In this document: positions 24,193-34,061 of the stretch, piece by piece
How positions within the stretch are numbered: the stretch's first letter is position 1
Layout: each line of letters begins with the position of its first letter
From: Cryobacterium sp. Y57
GTDB taxonomy: Bacteria; Actinomycetota; Actinomycetes; Actinomycetales; Microbacteriaceae
DNA length: 64,000 bases
Reading direction: 5' to 3'
Assembly: GCF_002929505.1 (NCBI RefSeq)
Contig: NZ_PJJL01000068.1
Location: 1-64,000, forward strand
Notes under the pieces: model-generated
What the model saw: only the letters and a program-made list of their open reading frames with translations
Database searches by the model: none
Told to the model about the DNA's origin: nothing
Translations under genes and position numbers: made by a program

Positions 24193-26874
24193 CTAGTAGT
24201 CGTTTCTGGTTCGGGGTGCCGCGGTGTACGGCTGCTCTTCGATGAAGGTGGCGCCGAGTATCTCGCGCACGACGGCTTCGCCGTAGCGCTGCTTCGCTGC
24301 GAACGACGGCGCCCGCGATGGATCTTTTGGGGCGCCGCGCTGGCCGGCGTTCGGGTGCTGCCGCCCACGCTGCGCGCTGGTCTGCACGGCGTTGGTCTGC
24401 ACGGCGTTGGTCTGCACGGCGTTGGTCTGCACGGCGTTGGTCTGGACAGGTGATGCCTCAGCCTGCCCCGCGTAGTTCGGCACACGTTCGTCGGCGGGAG
24501 CGTCCATCTCGGGGGGAACGTCGTCATCGAACGGTGGTGGTACATCGTCAAACGGCGGCTCGTCGTGACGCGGCGGCGCGGCGAACGGCGCAGCAAACGG
24601 CGCAGCAGCCGAGGCGTCAGGCACTACGGAGTTCGCAGCCCGGGAAGTGGCAACTGAGGACACAACTGAGGACGCAACTGAGGTCGCTGACGAGGACGAC
24701 GAGGCCGACACCGGGGCAGTCGTTGAAACCGGCGCAGCGGCGTCGGCCGTGGCGTCTGTTGTCTCGTCGGCGATAACGGGCAATGCCGGACCATTGGGCG
24801 AACCGGGAATGGCCACGGTGGCCCACCCACTGGTCGATGCGGTGACCGGTGACGCGCCTGCGCCCGGCGACGCTACCGCGCGCGCAGCAGCGGCCGGAAC
24901 GGACGCCGTGCGCGGGGTAGCACCAGCCCCACGTGCAGTCGGTGTGGCTTTAGTCGGTATGGCTGCACGGGATGCCGCCGAAACCATAGCCCCTGGATCT
25001 GGCTCAGCCGCTTCGAACGCATCAGCCGCGGGTGCTGCACTTACGGTTGATTCGAGTGCGGGGTTCGCTGGCGCAGGCTCCGCGGCGGCGGTCGGCGAGG
25101 CGCCGGACGACGCGCTGGGCGAGGAGGTCTCCCGGCTCGCTTCGACGCGCGCGATGAACTTGACCCGCAGGCCGAGCACAGCCACGATCGCCGTGCGCAG
25201 AAAATCACTGGTTCCCATTCCGGGAACCTTTTGCTGCTTGAAGCTCTCGACGTCGGCTTGGCTCGGGAACGAGAGGGCGAGCACATCGCCGTTCAGACCG
25301 AGCACCTGAGCGGTGTAGACGACGAGCCACGCCGTGGTCTTCTCGTTCTTGACGGCTTCGAGAATCTCCGGCCAGGCATCCTTGAGCTGCTGCAGAGTGA
25401 CCGGGGCGCCGGGGGCGATAGCGGGGCGGTCAGTGGGGCGGTCAGCCTGCGTTCCCGAAATGGCAGACTCGGCTACCGGTTGTGGAGACAGGATCGGCGC
25501 CGAGGCTGCGGGCGCGGAGGATGGCGACGCTGGGGAGGCGGGCAGTATGCCCCGTGCGGCGGTCTTGGCGGGCTCGACCAGCGGTGCGGGCGCGGAGGAG
25601 GCGTGCACCGAAGGAGGCGCGACAGCCGCGCCCGAGGCAGGCGGCACAGATGCCGCGGAATTCGCCGAGCCACCAACGGCGGGCGCCGCAGCAACACCGT
25701 CGACGCCGATGCGACGCTCGAGGCGCTCGACCCGAGCCAAAGCGCCGCGGTTCGTGTCATCGGTCGCGGGAATCAGGGCGCGCGCGATCATGAGCTCGAG
25801 GTGCAGGCGCGGCGAGGTGGCCCCGCTCATCTCGGTGAGCGCGGCGTTGAGAATATCGGCGGTCCGCGAGAGTTCGGCCGTCCCAAAAGCGGCGGCCTGC
25901 ACGCTCATGCGCTCGAGTTCGTCTTGCGGCACTCCGCGCAGCACGGCCGCGGCCCCGGCGACGCTCGTGGCCGCGACGATAATGAGGTCGCGCATGCGTT
26001 CCAGCAGGTCTTCGACGAACCGGCGCGGATCTTGCCCGGTCTGGATGACCCGGTCGACCGCATCGAACGCGGCGGCGGGATCGCGGGCGCCGATGGCCTC
26101 AACGGCTTCGTCGAGCAGGGACGCACTCGTGTAGCCCAGCAGTGCCACGGCGCGCTCATACTCAATGGACTGCCCGTCAGACCCGGCCATGAGCTGGTCC
26201 AGGAGCGAAAGAGTGTCGCGCGGCGAGCCGCCGCCAGCGCGCACGACGAGTGGCAGCACCCCGGGGGCAACGACCATCTTTTCGGTGTCGCACATCTGCT
26301 GCACGTATTCGAGCATCGGCCCCGGCGGCACCAGCCGGAACGGATAGTGATGGGTGCGCGAGCGGATGGTGCCGATCACCTTTTCGGGTTCGGTGGTCGC
26401 AAAAATGAACTTCACGTGTTCCGGCGGCTCTTCGACGATCTTGAGCAGCGCGTTGAAGCCCTGCGGCGTGACCATGTGCGCCTCGTCGAGGATGAAGATC
26501 TTGTAGCGGTCGCGAGCCGGCGCGAAAATAGCGCGCTCACGAATATCGCGGGCGTCGTCGACACCGTTGTGGCTGGCCGCGTCGATCTCGACGACATCGA
26601 GGGAGCCTCCACCGTCGCGGGCGAGTTCCACACAGCTCGGGCAGACACCGCAGGGAGTGTCGGTCGGACCCTCGGCGCAGTTCAGGCAACGAGCCAGGAT
26701 GCGCGCCGACGTGGTCTTGCCACAGCCACGCGGACCGCTGAACAGATAGGCGTGATTCACCCGGTTGGTGCGAAGCGCCGTCATCAACGGATCGGTCACT
26801 TGGGACTGGCCGATCATCTCGGCAAAGGTCTCTGGCCGATAGCGGCGATACAGGGCGGTAACCACGTTCTCCAT
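24193..26874 (-). CDS. dnaX: DNA polymerase III subunit gamma/tau
   Basis: Clamp-loader ATPase of the replicative polymerase. From the ATG at 26874 the 893-residue protein begins M-E-N-V-V-T-A-L-Y-R-R-Y-R-P; Walker A is G-P-R-G-C-G-K-T (47-54), the zinc site is formed by C66, C75, C78 and C81, and D-E-A-H-M is Walker B. After about residue 380 comes a long Ala/Pro/Ser-rich region containing a domain similar to the tau C-terminal part. Near the end there are four perfect 15-bp repeats encoding V-Q-T-N-A. I see no A-rich slippery sequence for a gamma-producing frameshift. It is followed directly by recR. Confidence 0.95.
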   Translation of the reverse strand: MENVVTALYRRYRPETFAEMIGQSQVTDPLMTALRTNRVNHAYLFSGPRGCGKTTSARILARCLNCAEGPTDTPCGVCPSCVELARDGGGSLDVVEIDAASHNGVDDARDIRERAIFAPARDRYKIFILDEAHMVTPQGFNALLKIVEEPPEHVKFIFATTEPEKVIGTIRSRTHHYPFRLVPPGPMLEYVQQMCDTEKMVVAPGVLPLVVRAGGGSPRDTLSLLDQLMAGSDGQSIEYERAVALLGYTSASLLDEAVEAIGARDPAAAFDAVDRVIQTGQDPRRFVEDLLERMRDLIIVAATSVAGAAAVLRGVPQDELERMSVQAAAFGTAELSRTADILNAALTEMSGATSPRLHLELMIARALIPATDDTNRGALARVERLERRIGVDGVAAAPAVGGSANSAASVPPASGAAVAPPSVHASSAPAPLVEPAKTAARGILPASPASPSSAPAASAPILSPQPVAESAISGTQADRPTDRPAIAPGAPVTLQQLKDAWPEILEAVKNEKTTAWLVVYTAQVLGLNGDVLALSFPSQADVESFKQQKVPGMGTSDFLRTAIVAVLGLRVKFIARVEASRETSSPSASSGASPTAAAEPAPANPALESTVSAAPAADAFEAAEPDPGAMVSAASRAAIPTKATPTARGAGATPRTASVPAAAARAVASPGAGASPVTASTSGWATVAIPGSPNGPALPVIADETTDATADAAAPVSTTAPVSASSSSSATSVASSVVSSVATSRAANSVVPDASAAAPFAAPFAAPPRHDEPPFDDVPPPFDDDVPPEMDAPADERVPNYAGQAEASPVQTNAVQTNAVQTNAVQTNAVQTSAQRGRQHPNAGQRGAPKDPSRAPSFAAKQRYGEAVVREILGATFIEEQPYTAAPRTRNDY
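24379..24438 (-). repeat. 15-bp tandem repeat in dnaX (x4)
   Basis: Four perfect tandem copies of GGTCTGCACGGCGTT encode V-Q-T-N-A repeats in the disordered C-terminal part of the gamma/tau subunit. Unit length is a multiple of three, so copy-number change would be tolerated. Confidence 0.95.
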
Positions 26875-26972
26875 GGTACTTGCCCGCACCGACACTCGCC
26901 CGCGCTCGCGCCCTTGACTGTTCTGCGCCCGCGCGTCAATCCGGTCGATCCAGAACAGGGCCCTCGAGCGGG

Positions 26973-28223
26973 CTAACCCACCGTCGCCAAGGTCTGGCGG
27001 GCGATCTCAAGCTCTTCGTTGGTGGGAATCACCAGTACGGTGACCGCGGAATCGTCGGCGCTGATGACGCGCGCGCCCCGTTCGGCGGCCTTGTTGCGCT
27101 CAGGATCGATGCGGATACCCAGCGCCTCCAGCCCGGCAAGTGACCGTTCGCGCACGAGCGGCGCGTTCTCCCCGACACCGGCCGTGAACGAAATCACATC
27201 GAGCCGGCCGAGCTGCGCGTAGTACGCCCCGAGATAGCCCTTGATTCGGTGCACATACACGTCGATCGCCAGTTGCGACGGCCCGTCACCGGCCGTTGCG
27301 GCTTCCAGGACGTCGCGCAGATCGCCGCGTCCGGTGAGACCGAGCAGCCCGCTCCCGCGGTTGAGCAGGGTGTCGAGGTCATCGAAGTCGAGTCCGGCTC
27401 TGCGGTGCAGGTGAAAAAGCACGCCGGGGTCGATATCACCGGAGCGGGTGCCCATGACGAGTCCCTCGAGCGGCGTCATACCCATGCTGGTCTCGACCGA
27501 ACGGCCGCCGGCGACCGCGCAGACCGAGCCTCCGTTGCCCAGGTGCAGCACGATCTGGTTGAGTTCCGTCACCGGGCGCGCGAGAAAGTTGGCCGCCTCG
27601 CGGGCCACGAATCCGTGGCTCGTGCCGTGAAAGCCATAGCGACGAATGCGAAAACGCTCGGCCAGATCGGCATTGATCGCGTAGGTGAACGCCTCCGGAG
27701 GCAACGTCTGGTGAAACGCCGTATCGAAGATGGCCACGTGCGGCACATCCGCGAAGGCTTCACCGGCCGCGACGATGCCCTGCAGCGCGCCCGGATTGTG
27801 CAGCGGCGCGAGCCCGGACAAATCATCGATGTCACGCTCGACCTGCGGCGTCACTAGGGTCGGCTCGTGAAAGCGCGCTCCGCCGTGCACGACCCGGTGC
27901 CCGACCGCGACCGGCGCGTGGGCCGCGAGCGATGGCCCGTGGGTCGCGAACGCCGCGAGCATCACGGCAAATCCGGCCGTGTGGTCGGGAATGGGCAGCT
28001 CACGCTGCCATTTCTGATCGGCGGATGCTGAAACCGGTGTTTTCGACGCGGCGTCCGCCTCCGCGGTCGTTGCCGCCACCCCGGCGACAGAGTGTGCGGC
28101 GGCGCCCATGAGCTCACCGATGCGCTCGACCAGACCACTCGCCAACGTGGTCTCGGTGTCCATTTCGATCAGCTGATATTTGAACGAGCTCGAGCCGGAG
28201 TTGACGACGAGAACCGCAGTCAC
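26973..28223 (-). CDS. ackA: Acetate kinase
   Basis: Converts acetyl phosphate and ADP to acetate and ATP, or the reverse. The 416-residue protein opens with V-L-V-V-N-S-G-S-S-S-F-K-Y and carries V-G-H-R-V-V-H-G-G, F-D-T-A-F-H, H-L-G-N-G-G-S and F-T-A-G-V-G-E-N, all signatures of the AckA family. Its start overlaps the pta stop as ATGA. Together with pta and the phosphoketolase just upstream it forms the final step of a leftward acetyl-phosphate cluster. Confidence 0.97.
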   Translation of the reverse strand: MTAVLVVNSGSSSFKYQLIEMDTETTLASGLVERIGELMGAAAHSVAGVAATTAEADAASKTPVSASADQKWQRELPIPDHTAGFAVMLAAFATHGPSLAAHAPVAVGHRVVHGGARFHEPTLVTPQVERDIDDLSGLAPLHNPGALQGIVAAGEAFADVPHVAIFDTAFHQTLPPEAFTYAINADLAERFRIRRYGFHGTSHGFVAREAANFLARPVTELNQIVLHLGNGGSVCAVAGGRSVETSMGMTPLEGLVMGTRSGDIDPGVLFHLHRRAGLDFDDLDTLLNRGSGLLGLTGRGDLRDVLEAATAGDGPSQLAIDVYVHRIKGYLGAYYAQLGRLDVISFTAGVGENAPLVRERSLAGLEALGIRIDPERNKAAERGARVISADDSAVTVLVIPTNEELEIARQTLATVG

Positions 28224-30457
28224 CGAGTTGCTCCGGCGGGTGTGGCATCCACGACCGGCATGCTCCGCGCGCCGCTGTCCGAAGCGGAGGCAAGCCCGGC
28301 CGCCTGGATGGCCGTGATTGCGACGGTGTTGACGATGTCCTGCACCAGCGCGCCGCGCGACAGGTCGTTAATCGCCTTGCGCAGGCCCTGCAGCACAGGG
28401 CCGATCGCGACGGCGCCAGCACTGCGCTGCACCGCCTTGTAGGTGTTGTTGCCGGTGTTGAGGTCGGGAAAGATGAACACAGTGGCGCGACCGGCCACGC
28501 TGGAACCGGGCATCTTGGTGGCGGCGACCGCGGCATCCGCTGCTGCATCGTACTGGATCGGACCTTCGACCAGCAGGTCGGGCCGGCGTTCGCGCACGAG
28601 GGCGGTGGCGGCGCGTACCTTCTCGACGTCGGCGCCCTCGCCGGAACTGCCGGTGGAGTACGACAGCATGGCGATTCGCGGTTCGATGCCGAACTGCACC
28701 GCCGTCGCCGCAGCGGAGATAGCAATGTCGGCGAGTTGCTCGGCCGTGGGCACCGGAATGACGGCGCAGTCACCATAGACCAGCACGCGGTCGGCGAGGG
28801 CCATGAGGAACACGCTCGACACGACTCCGACACCGGTCTGGGTCTTGATGATCTCGAAGCTCGGCCGGATGGTGTGCGCGGTGGTGTGGGTGGCCCCGGA
28901 GACCATGCCGTCGGCGAGACCCTGCTGCACCATCATGGTACCGAAGTAGCTCACGTCGGTGACGGTCTCGTTGGCCTGGTCGAGCGTGATGCCCTTGTGG
29001 GCGCGCAACTGCATATATTCCTGCGCGAATTTGATGCGCAGCAGGTCGTCGTAGGGGCTCACGACGTGGGCCTTGGAGATGTCGAGGCCCAGGCCGATGG
29101 CGCGCGAGCGCACCTCGAATTCCTCGCCGAGGATGGTCAGTTCGACCACATCGCGGGCCAGCAGGGTGGCAGCGGCGCGCAGCACGCGGTCGTCCTCCCC
29201 CTCGGGCAGCACGATGTGCTGGCGGTTCTGCCGGGCCCGTTCCAGCAGCGTGTACTCGAACATGAGCGGGGTGACGACCTCGGCCCGGCTCACATCGAGC
29301 CGATCGAGCAGTGCGGCCGCGTCGACGTGCGTTTCGAACAGGGCCAGCGCCGTGTCGTGCTTGCGTTGCGAGTCGGCGGCGAGCCGTCCTCGGGTGCGGG
29401 TGATGCGCATGGTCGTGTCGTAGGAACCGAGCGACGTCCGAATGATCGGCAGCGATGGGGCGAAGCCCTCCATCAGCTGCTGGATAGCGTCGGGGAGTTC
29501 GAAGCCGCCGTTGAGCACGATGCCGGCGATCGACGGGAACGTTGCGGAGGCGTTGGCGAGCAGCACGGCCAGCAGCACGTCCTCACGGTCGCCAGGCACG
29601 ACGACGACAGCGCCTTCGATCAGTCGCGGCAGCACGTTGACCATCGACATGGCCGCCACGACGACGCCGAGTGCCTCACGGGCTAGCAGCACCGGGTCGC
29701 CCTTGATCAGGGTGCCATCGGTCGCCTCCATGATGCTCTGCATGCTCGGTGCGACAAGGTAGGGGTCTTCGGGAATAGCCCAGATCGGTACGCCGAAGGC
29801 TCCGCCCGAGCGCGCCGGCTGGGCGTTGGTCGTGGCGCGCACCGACTGGATAATCTCGGTCAGGGCCATTTCGTCGGCGCGGTTGACGATGATCGCCAAA
29901 ATGGATGCGTGTTCGTCGCGCAATTCCGCTAGCGCCACGTCGGTCTGCTGACTGATGTCCATGGCGGAGCGGGCGTCGCTCTGGCCGAGGCGTTCACCCT
30001 CGCCGGGGCCGACACGGCCGCCGAGCACAAGCAGTACCGGGGCGCCGAGATTCGCGGCGATGCGGGCATTGAAGGCGAGTTCGGTGGGGCTGCCGACGTC
30101 GGTGTAGTCGCTGCCGATGACGACGACCGTGTCGCAGTGGGCTTCAATCGCCTTGTAGCGCGCAACGATACGGGCCAGGGCCGCGTCGGGGTCGGTGTTG
30201 ACGTCGTCGTAACTGACGCCGATGCTCTGCTCGTAGGTTTGCCCGGCAGCGGCGCCGGGTCCGGCGTTGGCCTGCAGGTGGCGAAGCAGCAGCTCGACGA
30301 CATAGTCGGGTTCGGTTGCGGTGCGGGCAACAGGGCGGAACACGCCGACCCGCTCCACCAGGTGGGTGAGCGTGTCGAGTACGCCGAGAGCGATTGACGA
30401 TTTGCCGGTATTGCCTTCGGCGCTGGTGATATAGATGCTTCGAGCCACGTTGTCCAT
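28220..30457 (-). CDS. pta: Phosphate acetyltransferase (long form)
   Basis: Interconverts acetyl-CoA and acetyl phosphate. The 745-residue protein is the long type: an N-terminal BioD-like P-loop domain (T-S-A-E-G-N-T-G-K-S-S), a central DRTGG-type regulatory domain, and a C-terminal catalytic domain with H-I-V-L-P-E-G-E-D-D-R, V-S-G-A-T-H-T-T and M-L-S-Y-S-T-G-S-S-G. It lies 32 bp downstream of the phosphoketolase stop and overlaps ackA, so the three genes are probably one transcript. Confidence 0.97.
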   Translation of the reverse strand: MDNVARSIYITSAEGNTGKSSIALGVLDTLTHLVERVGVFRPVARTATEPDYVVELLLRHLQANAGPGAAAGQTYEQSIGVSYDDVNTDPDAALARIVARYKAIEAHCDTVVVIGSDYTDVGSPTELAFNARIAANLGAPVLLVLGGRVGPGEGERLGQSDARSAMDISQQTDVALAELRDEHASILAIIVNRADEMALTEIIQSVRATTNAQPARSGGAFGVPIWAIPEDPYLVAPSMQSIMEATDGTLIKGDPVLLAREALGVVVAAMSMVNVLPRLIEGAVVVVPGDREDVLLAVLLANASATFPSIAGIVLNGGFELPDAIQQLMEGFAPSLPIIRTSLGSYDTTMRITRTRGRLAADSQRKHDTALALFETHVDAAALLDRLDVSRAEVVTPLMFEYTLLERARQNRQHIVLPEGEDDRVLRAAATLLARDVVELTILGEEFEVRSRAIGLGLDISKAHVVSPYDDLLRIKFAQEYMQLRAHKGITLDQANETVTDVSYFGTMMVQQGLADGMVSGATHTTAHTIRPSFEIIKTQTGVGVVSSVFLMALADRVLVYGDCAVIPVPTAEQLADIAISAAATAVQFGIEPRIAMLSYSTGSSGEGADVEKVRAATALVRERRPDLLVEGPIQYDAAADAAVAATKMPGSSVAGRATVFIFPDLNTGNNTYKAVQRSAGAVAIGPVLQGLRKAINDLSRGALVQDIVNTVAITAIQAAGLASASDSGARSMPVVDATPAGATR

Positions 30458-30489
30458 TCAAGCGTATCTGGGGTGTGAGTGTGTTCCAG

Positions 30490-32958
30490 CTAGATGTTGT
30501 CGCTGCCGGTTTGGTCGGCGCGCGGCGCGGCATCCGTCTTCGACCAGGACCAGTCGGTGACCGCTGGCAGGTCCTCGCCGAAGTCCCGGGTGTACTGGCG
30601 CGCAGCCAGGCGGGCGTCCTGCATCTGCTGCCGGAGCAGGCCGGCGCGGGCGGCGAGGCCGGGGGTGCGGTCGATGACGTCCATGACGAGGTGGTACCGG
30701 TCGAGGTCGTTGAGCATGACCATGTCGAACGGGGTCGTCGTGGTGCCGTTCTCCTTGTAGCCGCGAGCGTGCAGGTTCTCGTGGCCGTGGCGCTTGTAGG
30801 TGAGCCGATGAATCAGCCACGGGTAACCGTGATAGGCGAAAATAATGGGCTTGTCGGGCGTGAACACGGCGTCGAAGGCGCTGTCGCTCAGGCCGTGCGG
30901 ATGGTCGTCCTCACTCTGCAAGCGCATCAGGTCGACGACGTTCACGACCCGCAGCTTGAGATTCGGCAGATTCTCGCGCAGAATCTCGGCGGCGGCGAGC
31001 ACCTCGATGGTCGGCACATCGCCGGCCGCGACGAGCACGACATCGGGCTCCTGACCGGCAATTTCAGTGCCCGCCCAGTCGAAGATGCCCAGCCCCCGGG
31101 TGCAATGGGCGACGGCCTCGGTCATGGTGAGCAGGTTCGGCGCTGGCTGCTTGCCGGCCACGACCACGTTGACATAGTCGACGCTGCGCAGGCAGTGGTC
31201 GTAGGTGCTCAGCAGCGTGTTCGCGTCAAAGGGCAGGTAGACCCGCACCACGTCGGCGCTCTTATTGACGACGTGGTCGATGAATCCGGGGTCCTGGTGG
31301 CTGAAGCCATTGTGATCCTGCCGCCAGACATGCGAGCTGAGCAGGTAATTCAGGCTCGCGATCGGCGCCCGCCACGAAATATCGGCGGTCACCTTGAGCC
31401 ATTTGGCGTGCTGGTTGAACATCGAGTCGACGATGTGGATAAAGGCTTCGTAGCAGTTATACAGCCCGTGCCGCCCGGTGAGCAGGTAACCCTCGAGCCA
31501 CCCCTGGCACTGGTGCTCGCTCAGCACCTCCATGACCCGGCCGGCGCGCGCCAGGTTGGTATCGCCGGGCTTCATCTCGGCGTTCCACTGCTTATCGGTC
31601 ACCTCGTAGACCGGCGGGGCCAGCCGGTTCGAAGCGGTTTCATCCGGCCCGAAGATGCGAAAGTTGTCGGGATTCAAGCGGATGACTTCGGCCAGGTAGC
31701 CGCCCAGCACCCGCGTGGCCTCATCAACCGTTGCGCCCGGCTCTGGCACGTCGACGGCGAAATCGCGAAAGTCGGGCAGGTGCAGGTCGCGGCGCAGGAG
31801 TCCGCCGTTGGCGACCGGGTTGGCGCTCATGCGCAGGGGGCCGACCGGGGCGAGAGCTCGGATGTGTGCGACGGGAGCACCGGTCGCGTCGAACAGTTCT
31901 GCGGGACGGTAGGAGAGCATCCACTTTTCGAGCAGGGCCGTGTGCTCCGGGGTGTCACGGGCGTTGGCGAGCGGAACCTGATGCGCCCGCCAGGTGTTCT
32001 CCACCTGCACGCCATCGATGAGGGCGGGACAGGTCCAGCCCTTGGGAGTGCGCAGGATGATCATCGGCCAGCGCGGGCGGGTGAAATCCTCGTTGTTCTT
32101 ATCGGCCTTCGCCGCGGCTGCCTTGATCTCGGCAATCTGGTTGAGTACGAGATCGAGGGTCTCGGCCATACGGGCGTGCACGAGCAGCGGATCTTCGCCG
32201 TCGAAGCCGCCGGAGACGATGTATGGAGTGTGACCGTATCCGCGCATAAGATCGAGCAGCTCGTCTTCGGGGATGCGCGCGAGCACGGTGGGGTTGGCGA
32301 TCTTGTACCCGTTGAGGTGCAAAATAGGCAACACGACGCCGTCCTGAATCGGGTCGATGAACTTGTTGGAATGCCAGCTGGTGGCGAGCGGCCCGGTTTC
32401 AGCCTCGCCGTCGCCCACCACCGCGGCCACGAGCAGGTTGGGATTGTCGAATGCGGCCCCGTAGGCGTGGCTGAGGGCGTAGCCGAGTTCGCCGCCCTCG
32501 TGAATGGATCCGGGGAGTTCGGGCGAGGCATGGCTGGGGATTCCGCCGGGAAAGGAGAACTGGCGAAACAGCTTCTGCACGCCGCGGGCGTTCTGTTCGA
32601 TGTCGGCGTAGACCTCGGTGTAGGTGCCGTCAAGGTAGGCGTTGGCGACCATTCCGGGGCCGCCGTGGCCCGGGCCGGTGATATAGATGGTGCTCTGGCT
32701 GCGTTCCTGAATGGCGCGGTTCAGGTGCGCATAGAGAAAGTTGAGGCCGGGCGTTGTGCCCCAGTGCCCGAGCAGTCGCGGTTTGACGTGGTCGCGGGTG
32801 AGGGGCTCGGTCAGCAGGGCGTTGCCGAGCAGGTAGATCTGGCCGACGGCCAAATAATTCGCGGCACGCCACCAGGCGTCGATACTCGCGAGGGCCTCCG
32901 GGCTAAGCGGTGCGGGTGCACGCGAAGGCCAGGTCATGGTGCCGGAATCATGGATCAT
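30490..32958 (-). CDS. xfp: Phosphoketolase
   Basis: A thiamine-diphosphate enzyme that cleaves xylulose 5-phosphate (and often fructose 6-phosphate) with phosphate to acetyl phosphate plus an aldose phosphate. The 822-residue protein has [33 protein letters not shown] and H-Q-D-P-G-F characteristic of the XFP family. The start at 32958 (M-I-H-D-S-G-T-M-T) follows GGAGGA; an upstream extension is poor. With pta and ackA it forms a bifid-shunt-like route to acetate and ATP. A LysR gene diverges from it 171 bp away. Confidence 0.96.
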   Translation of the reverse strand: MIHDSGTMTWPSRAPAPLSPEALASIDAWWRAANYLAVGQIYLLGNALLTEPLTRDHVKPRLLGHWGTTPGLNFLYAHLNRAIQERSQSTIYITGPGHGGPGMVANAYLDGTYTEVYADIEQNARGVQKLFRQFSFPGGIPSHASPELPGSIHEGGELGYALSHAYGAAFDNPNLLVAAVVGDGEAETGPLATSWHSNKFIDPIQDGVVLPILHLNGYKIANPTVLARIPEDELLDLMRGYGHTPYIVSGGFDGEDPLLVHARMAETLDLVLNQIAEIKAAAAKADKNNEDFTRPRWPMIILRTPKGWTCPALIDGVQVENTWRAHQVPLANARDTPEHTALLEKWMLSYRPAELFDATGAPVAHIRALAPVGPLRMSANPVANGGLLRRDLHLPDFRDFAVDVPEPGATVDEATRVLGGYLAEVIRLNPDNFRIFGPDETASNRLAPPVYEVTDKQWNAEMKPGDTNLARAGRVMEVLSEHQCQGWLEGYLLTGRHGLYNCYEAFIHIVDSMFNQHAKWLKVTADISWRAPIASLNYLLSSHVWRQDHNGFSHQDPGFIDHVVNKSADVVRVYLPFDANTLLSTYDHCLRSVDYVNVVVAGKQPAPNLLTMTEAVAHCTRGLGIFDWAGTEIAGQEPDVVLVAAGDVPTIEVLAAAEILRENLPNLKLRVVNVVDLMRLQSEDDHPHGLSDSAFDAVFTPDKPIIFAYHGYPWLIHRLTYKRHGHENLHARGYKENGTTTTPFDMVMLNDLDRYHLVMDVIDRTPGLAARAGLLRQQMQDARLAARQYTRDFGEDLPAVTDWSWSKTDAAPRADQTGSDNI

Positions 32959-33081
32959 CGGTCCTCCGCATCGTCTCGCGGCCACGCAGCCGCGCTTCTT
33001 CCATCCTATTCAGCCTTGCTCGTGCCTCAAGTGCCAAAGGTCCCGTAGGCCGCGGAGGCGTCCACCCCCTGGCGACAGTCC

Positions 33082-33093
33082 AGTAGATCTACT
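33082..33093. promoter_or_regulatory. Palindromic candidate operator between xfp and LysR gene
   Basis: AGTAGATCTACT is a perfect 12-bp palindrome 36 bp upstream of the LysR start in the 171-bp divergent gap. Position and symmetry suit a LysR-type autoregulatory site that could also control xfp. Confidence 0.4.
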
Positions 33094-33129
33094 TCTGAAC
33101 GCAAGCTAATCCAGTCATAAGATCGTTCA

Positions 33130-34038
33130 ATGGAACTGCGTCAACTTGAACACTTCGTTACGGTCGCCGAGGAACGTCACTTCACCCGTGCCGCTGACCT
33201 CTTACAGATCTCGCAGTCCGGCCTCTCGGCTTCGATTCGCGCCCTCGAAGGTGAACTCGGGATGTCGCTTTTCGCCCGCAGCACTCGACGGGTCGAACTG
33301 ACCGCGGCCGGACAGGCGCTTCTGGCAGACGCCCTGCGCACGCTGGCCAGCGCCGCCGCGGCGCAGAATGCGGTCGCGGCCGTTCGCGGCGTCATGCGTG
33401 GCCGGCTCACCGTCGGGGCCGAACCGTGCGCCGGCGCAATCGACCTGCCCGCCGAGCTGGCGCAGTTCCGCACGGTCAACCGTGGTGTCGAGGTCAGACT
33501 GCGCTACGCGGGTTCGGTCGACCTCATCGAGAGCGTCGCAAGCGGGCGAGCGGATATCGCGGTCGTCGTCGAAACCGGTCCCACCCCGCCCGGGGTTACC
33601 CTGCACGAGCTCGGCACGCAGAGGCTCGTCGTACTGGCCCACCCCGACCATCCGCTGGCCGGCCGATCCTCGATCACCCTGGAGTCTTTGCGCACCGAGT
33701 CGCTGATCGGTTTTCAGTCCGGTTGGGCCGCGCACGTGCTCGCCCGACGGGCCTGTGCGGCAGCCGGATTCGACTATCGGGCGGCGATGGAGGTCAACGA
33801 CGTGCATCCTCTACTGGATCTGGTGGGCTACAACCTCGGTGTCGCCATTGTTCCGGCGAGCTTCGCCGCCAAGCGTCCCGAAACCCTGCGCACGATCGAA
33901 CTGCCCGGCGGCCTGCCGACGTGGAGTGTCGCGGTCGCCGTTTCCGACGAGCCGAGCCCGGCCGCCAGAGCGTTTTTGGATCAGCTCTTGACAAACGTGG
34001 CGGTTCAGGTTCCGGGCAGTTCGGTCGACGCCAGCTGA
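33130..34038 (+). CDS. LysR-family transcriptional regulator
   Basis: A 302-residue regulator: the N-terminal winged HTH (M-E-L-R-Q-L-E-H-F-V-T-V-A-E-E-R-H-F-T-R-A-A, then S-Q-S-G-L-S-A-S-I) is intact, and residues from about 90 form the type 2 periplasmic-binding-like effector domain. It diverges from the phosphoketolase gene, the usual LysR arrangement with a controlled target, so regulation of the xfp-pta-ackA cluster is likely but not shown. Its stop lies inside an inverted repeat that may be a terminator. Confidence 0.92.
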   Translation: MELRQLEHFVTVAEERHFTRAADLLQISQSGLSASIRALEGELGMSLFARSTRRVELTAAGQALLADALRTLASAAAAQNAVAAVRGVMRGRLTVGAEPCAGAIDLPAELAQFRTVNRGVEVRLRYAGSVDLIESVASGRADIAVVVETGPTPPGVTLHELGTQRLVVLAHPDHPLAGRSSITLESLRTESLIGFQSGWAAHVLARRACAAAGFDYRAAMEVNDVHPLLDLVGYNLGVAIVPASFAAKRPETLRTIELPGGLPTWSVAVAVSDEPSPAARAFLDQLLTNVAVQVPGSSVDAS

Positions 34039-34047
34039 ACCGCCACG
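33996..34047. terminator. Inverted repeat across the LysR stop codon
   Basis: CGTGGCGGTTCAG (33996-34008) and its exact reverse complement (34035-34047) are separated by 26 bases; the TGA stop lies in the right arm. It sits at a convergent gene boundary and could terminate in both directions, although the loop is long and no T-run follows. Confidence 0.4.
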
Positions 34048-34061
34048 CTTATTGCTGGCTG

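Noticed and set aside
24193-26874. Programmed frameshift in dnaX giving a separate gamma subunit
   Set aside because: I saw no A-rich slippery heptamer with a following hairpin at the expected place.
30475-33048. Very long plus-strand frame opposite the phosphoketolase gene
   Set aside because: Antisense frame created by the high-GC codon pattern; the minus strand encodes an unambiguous phosphoketolase.
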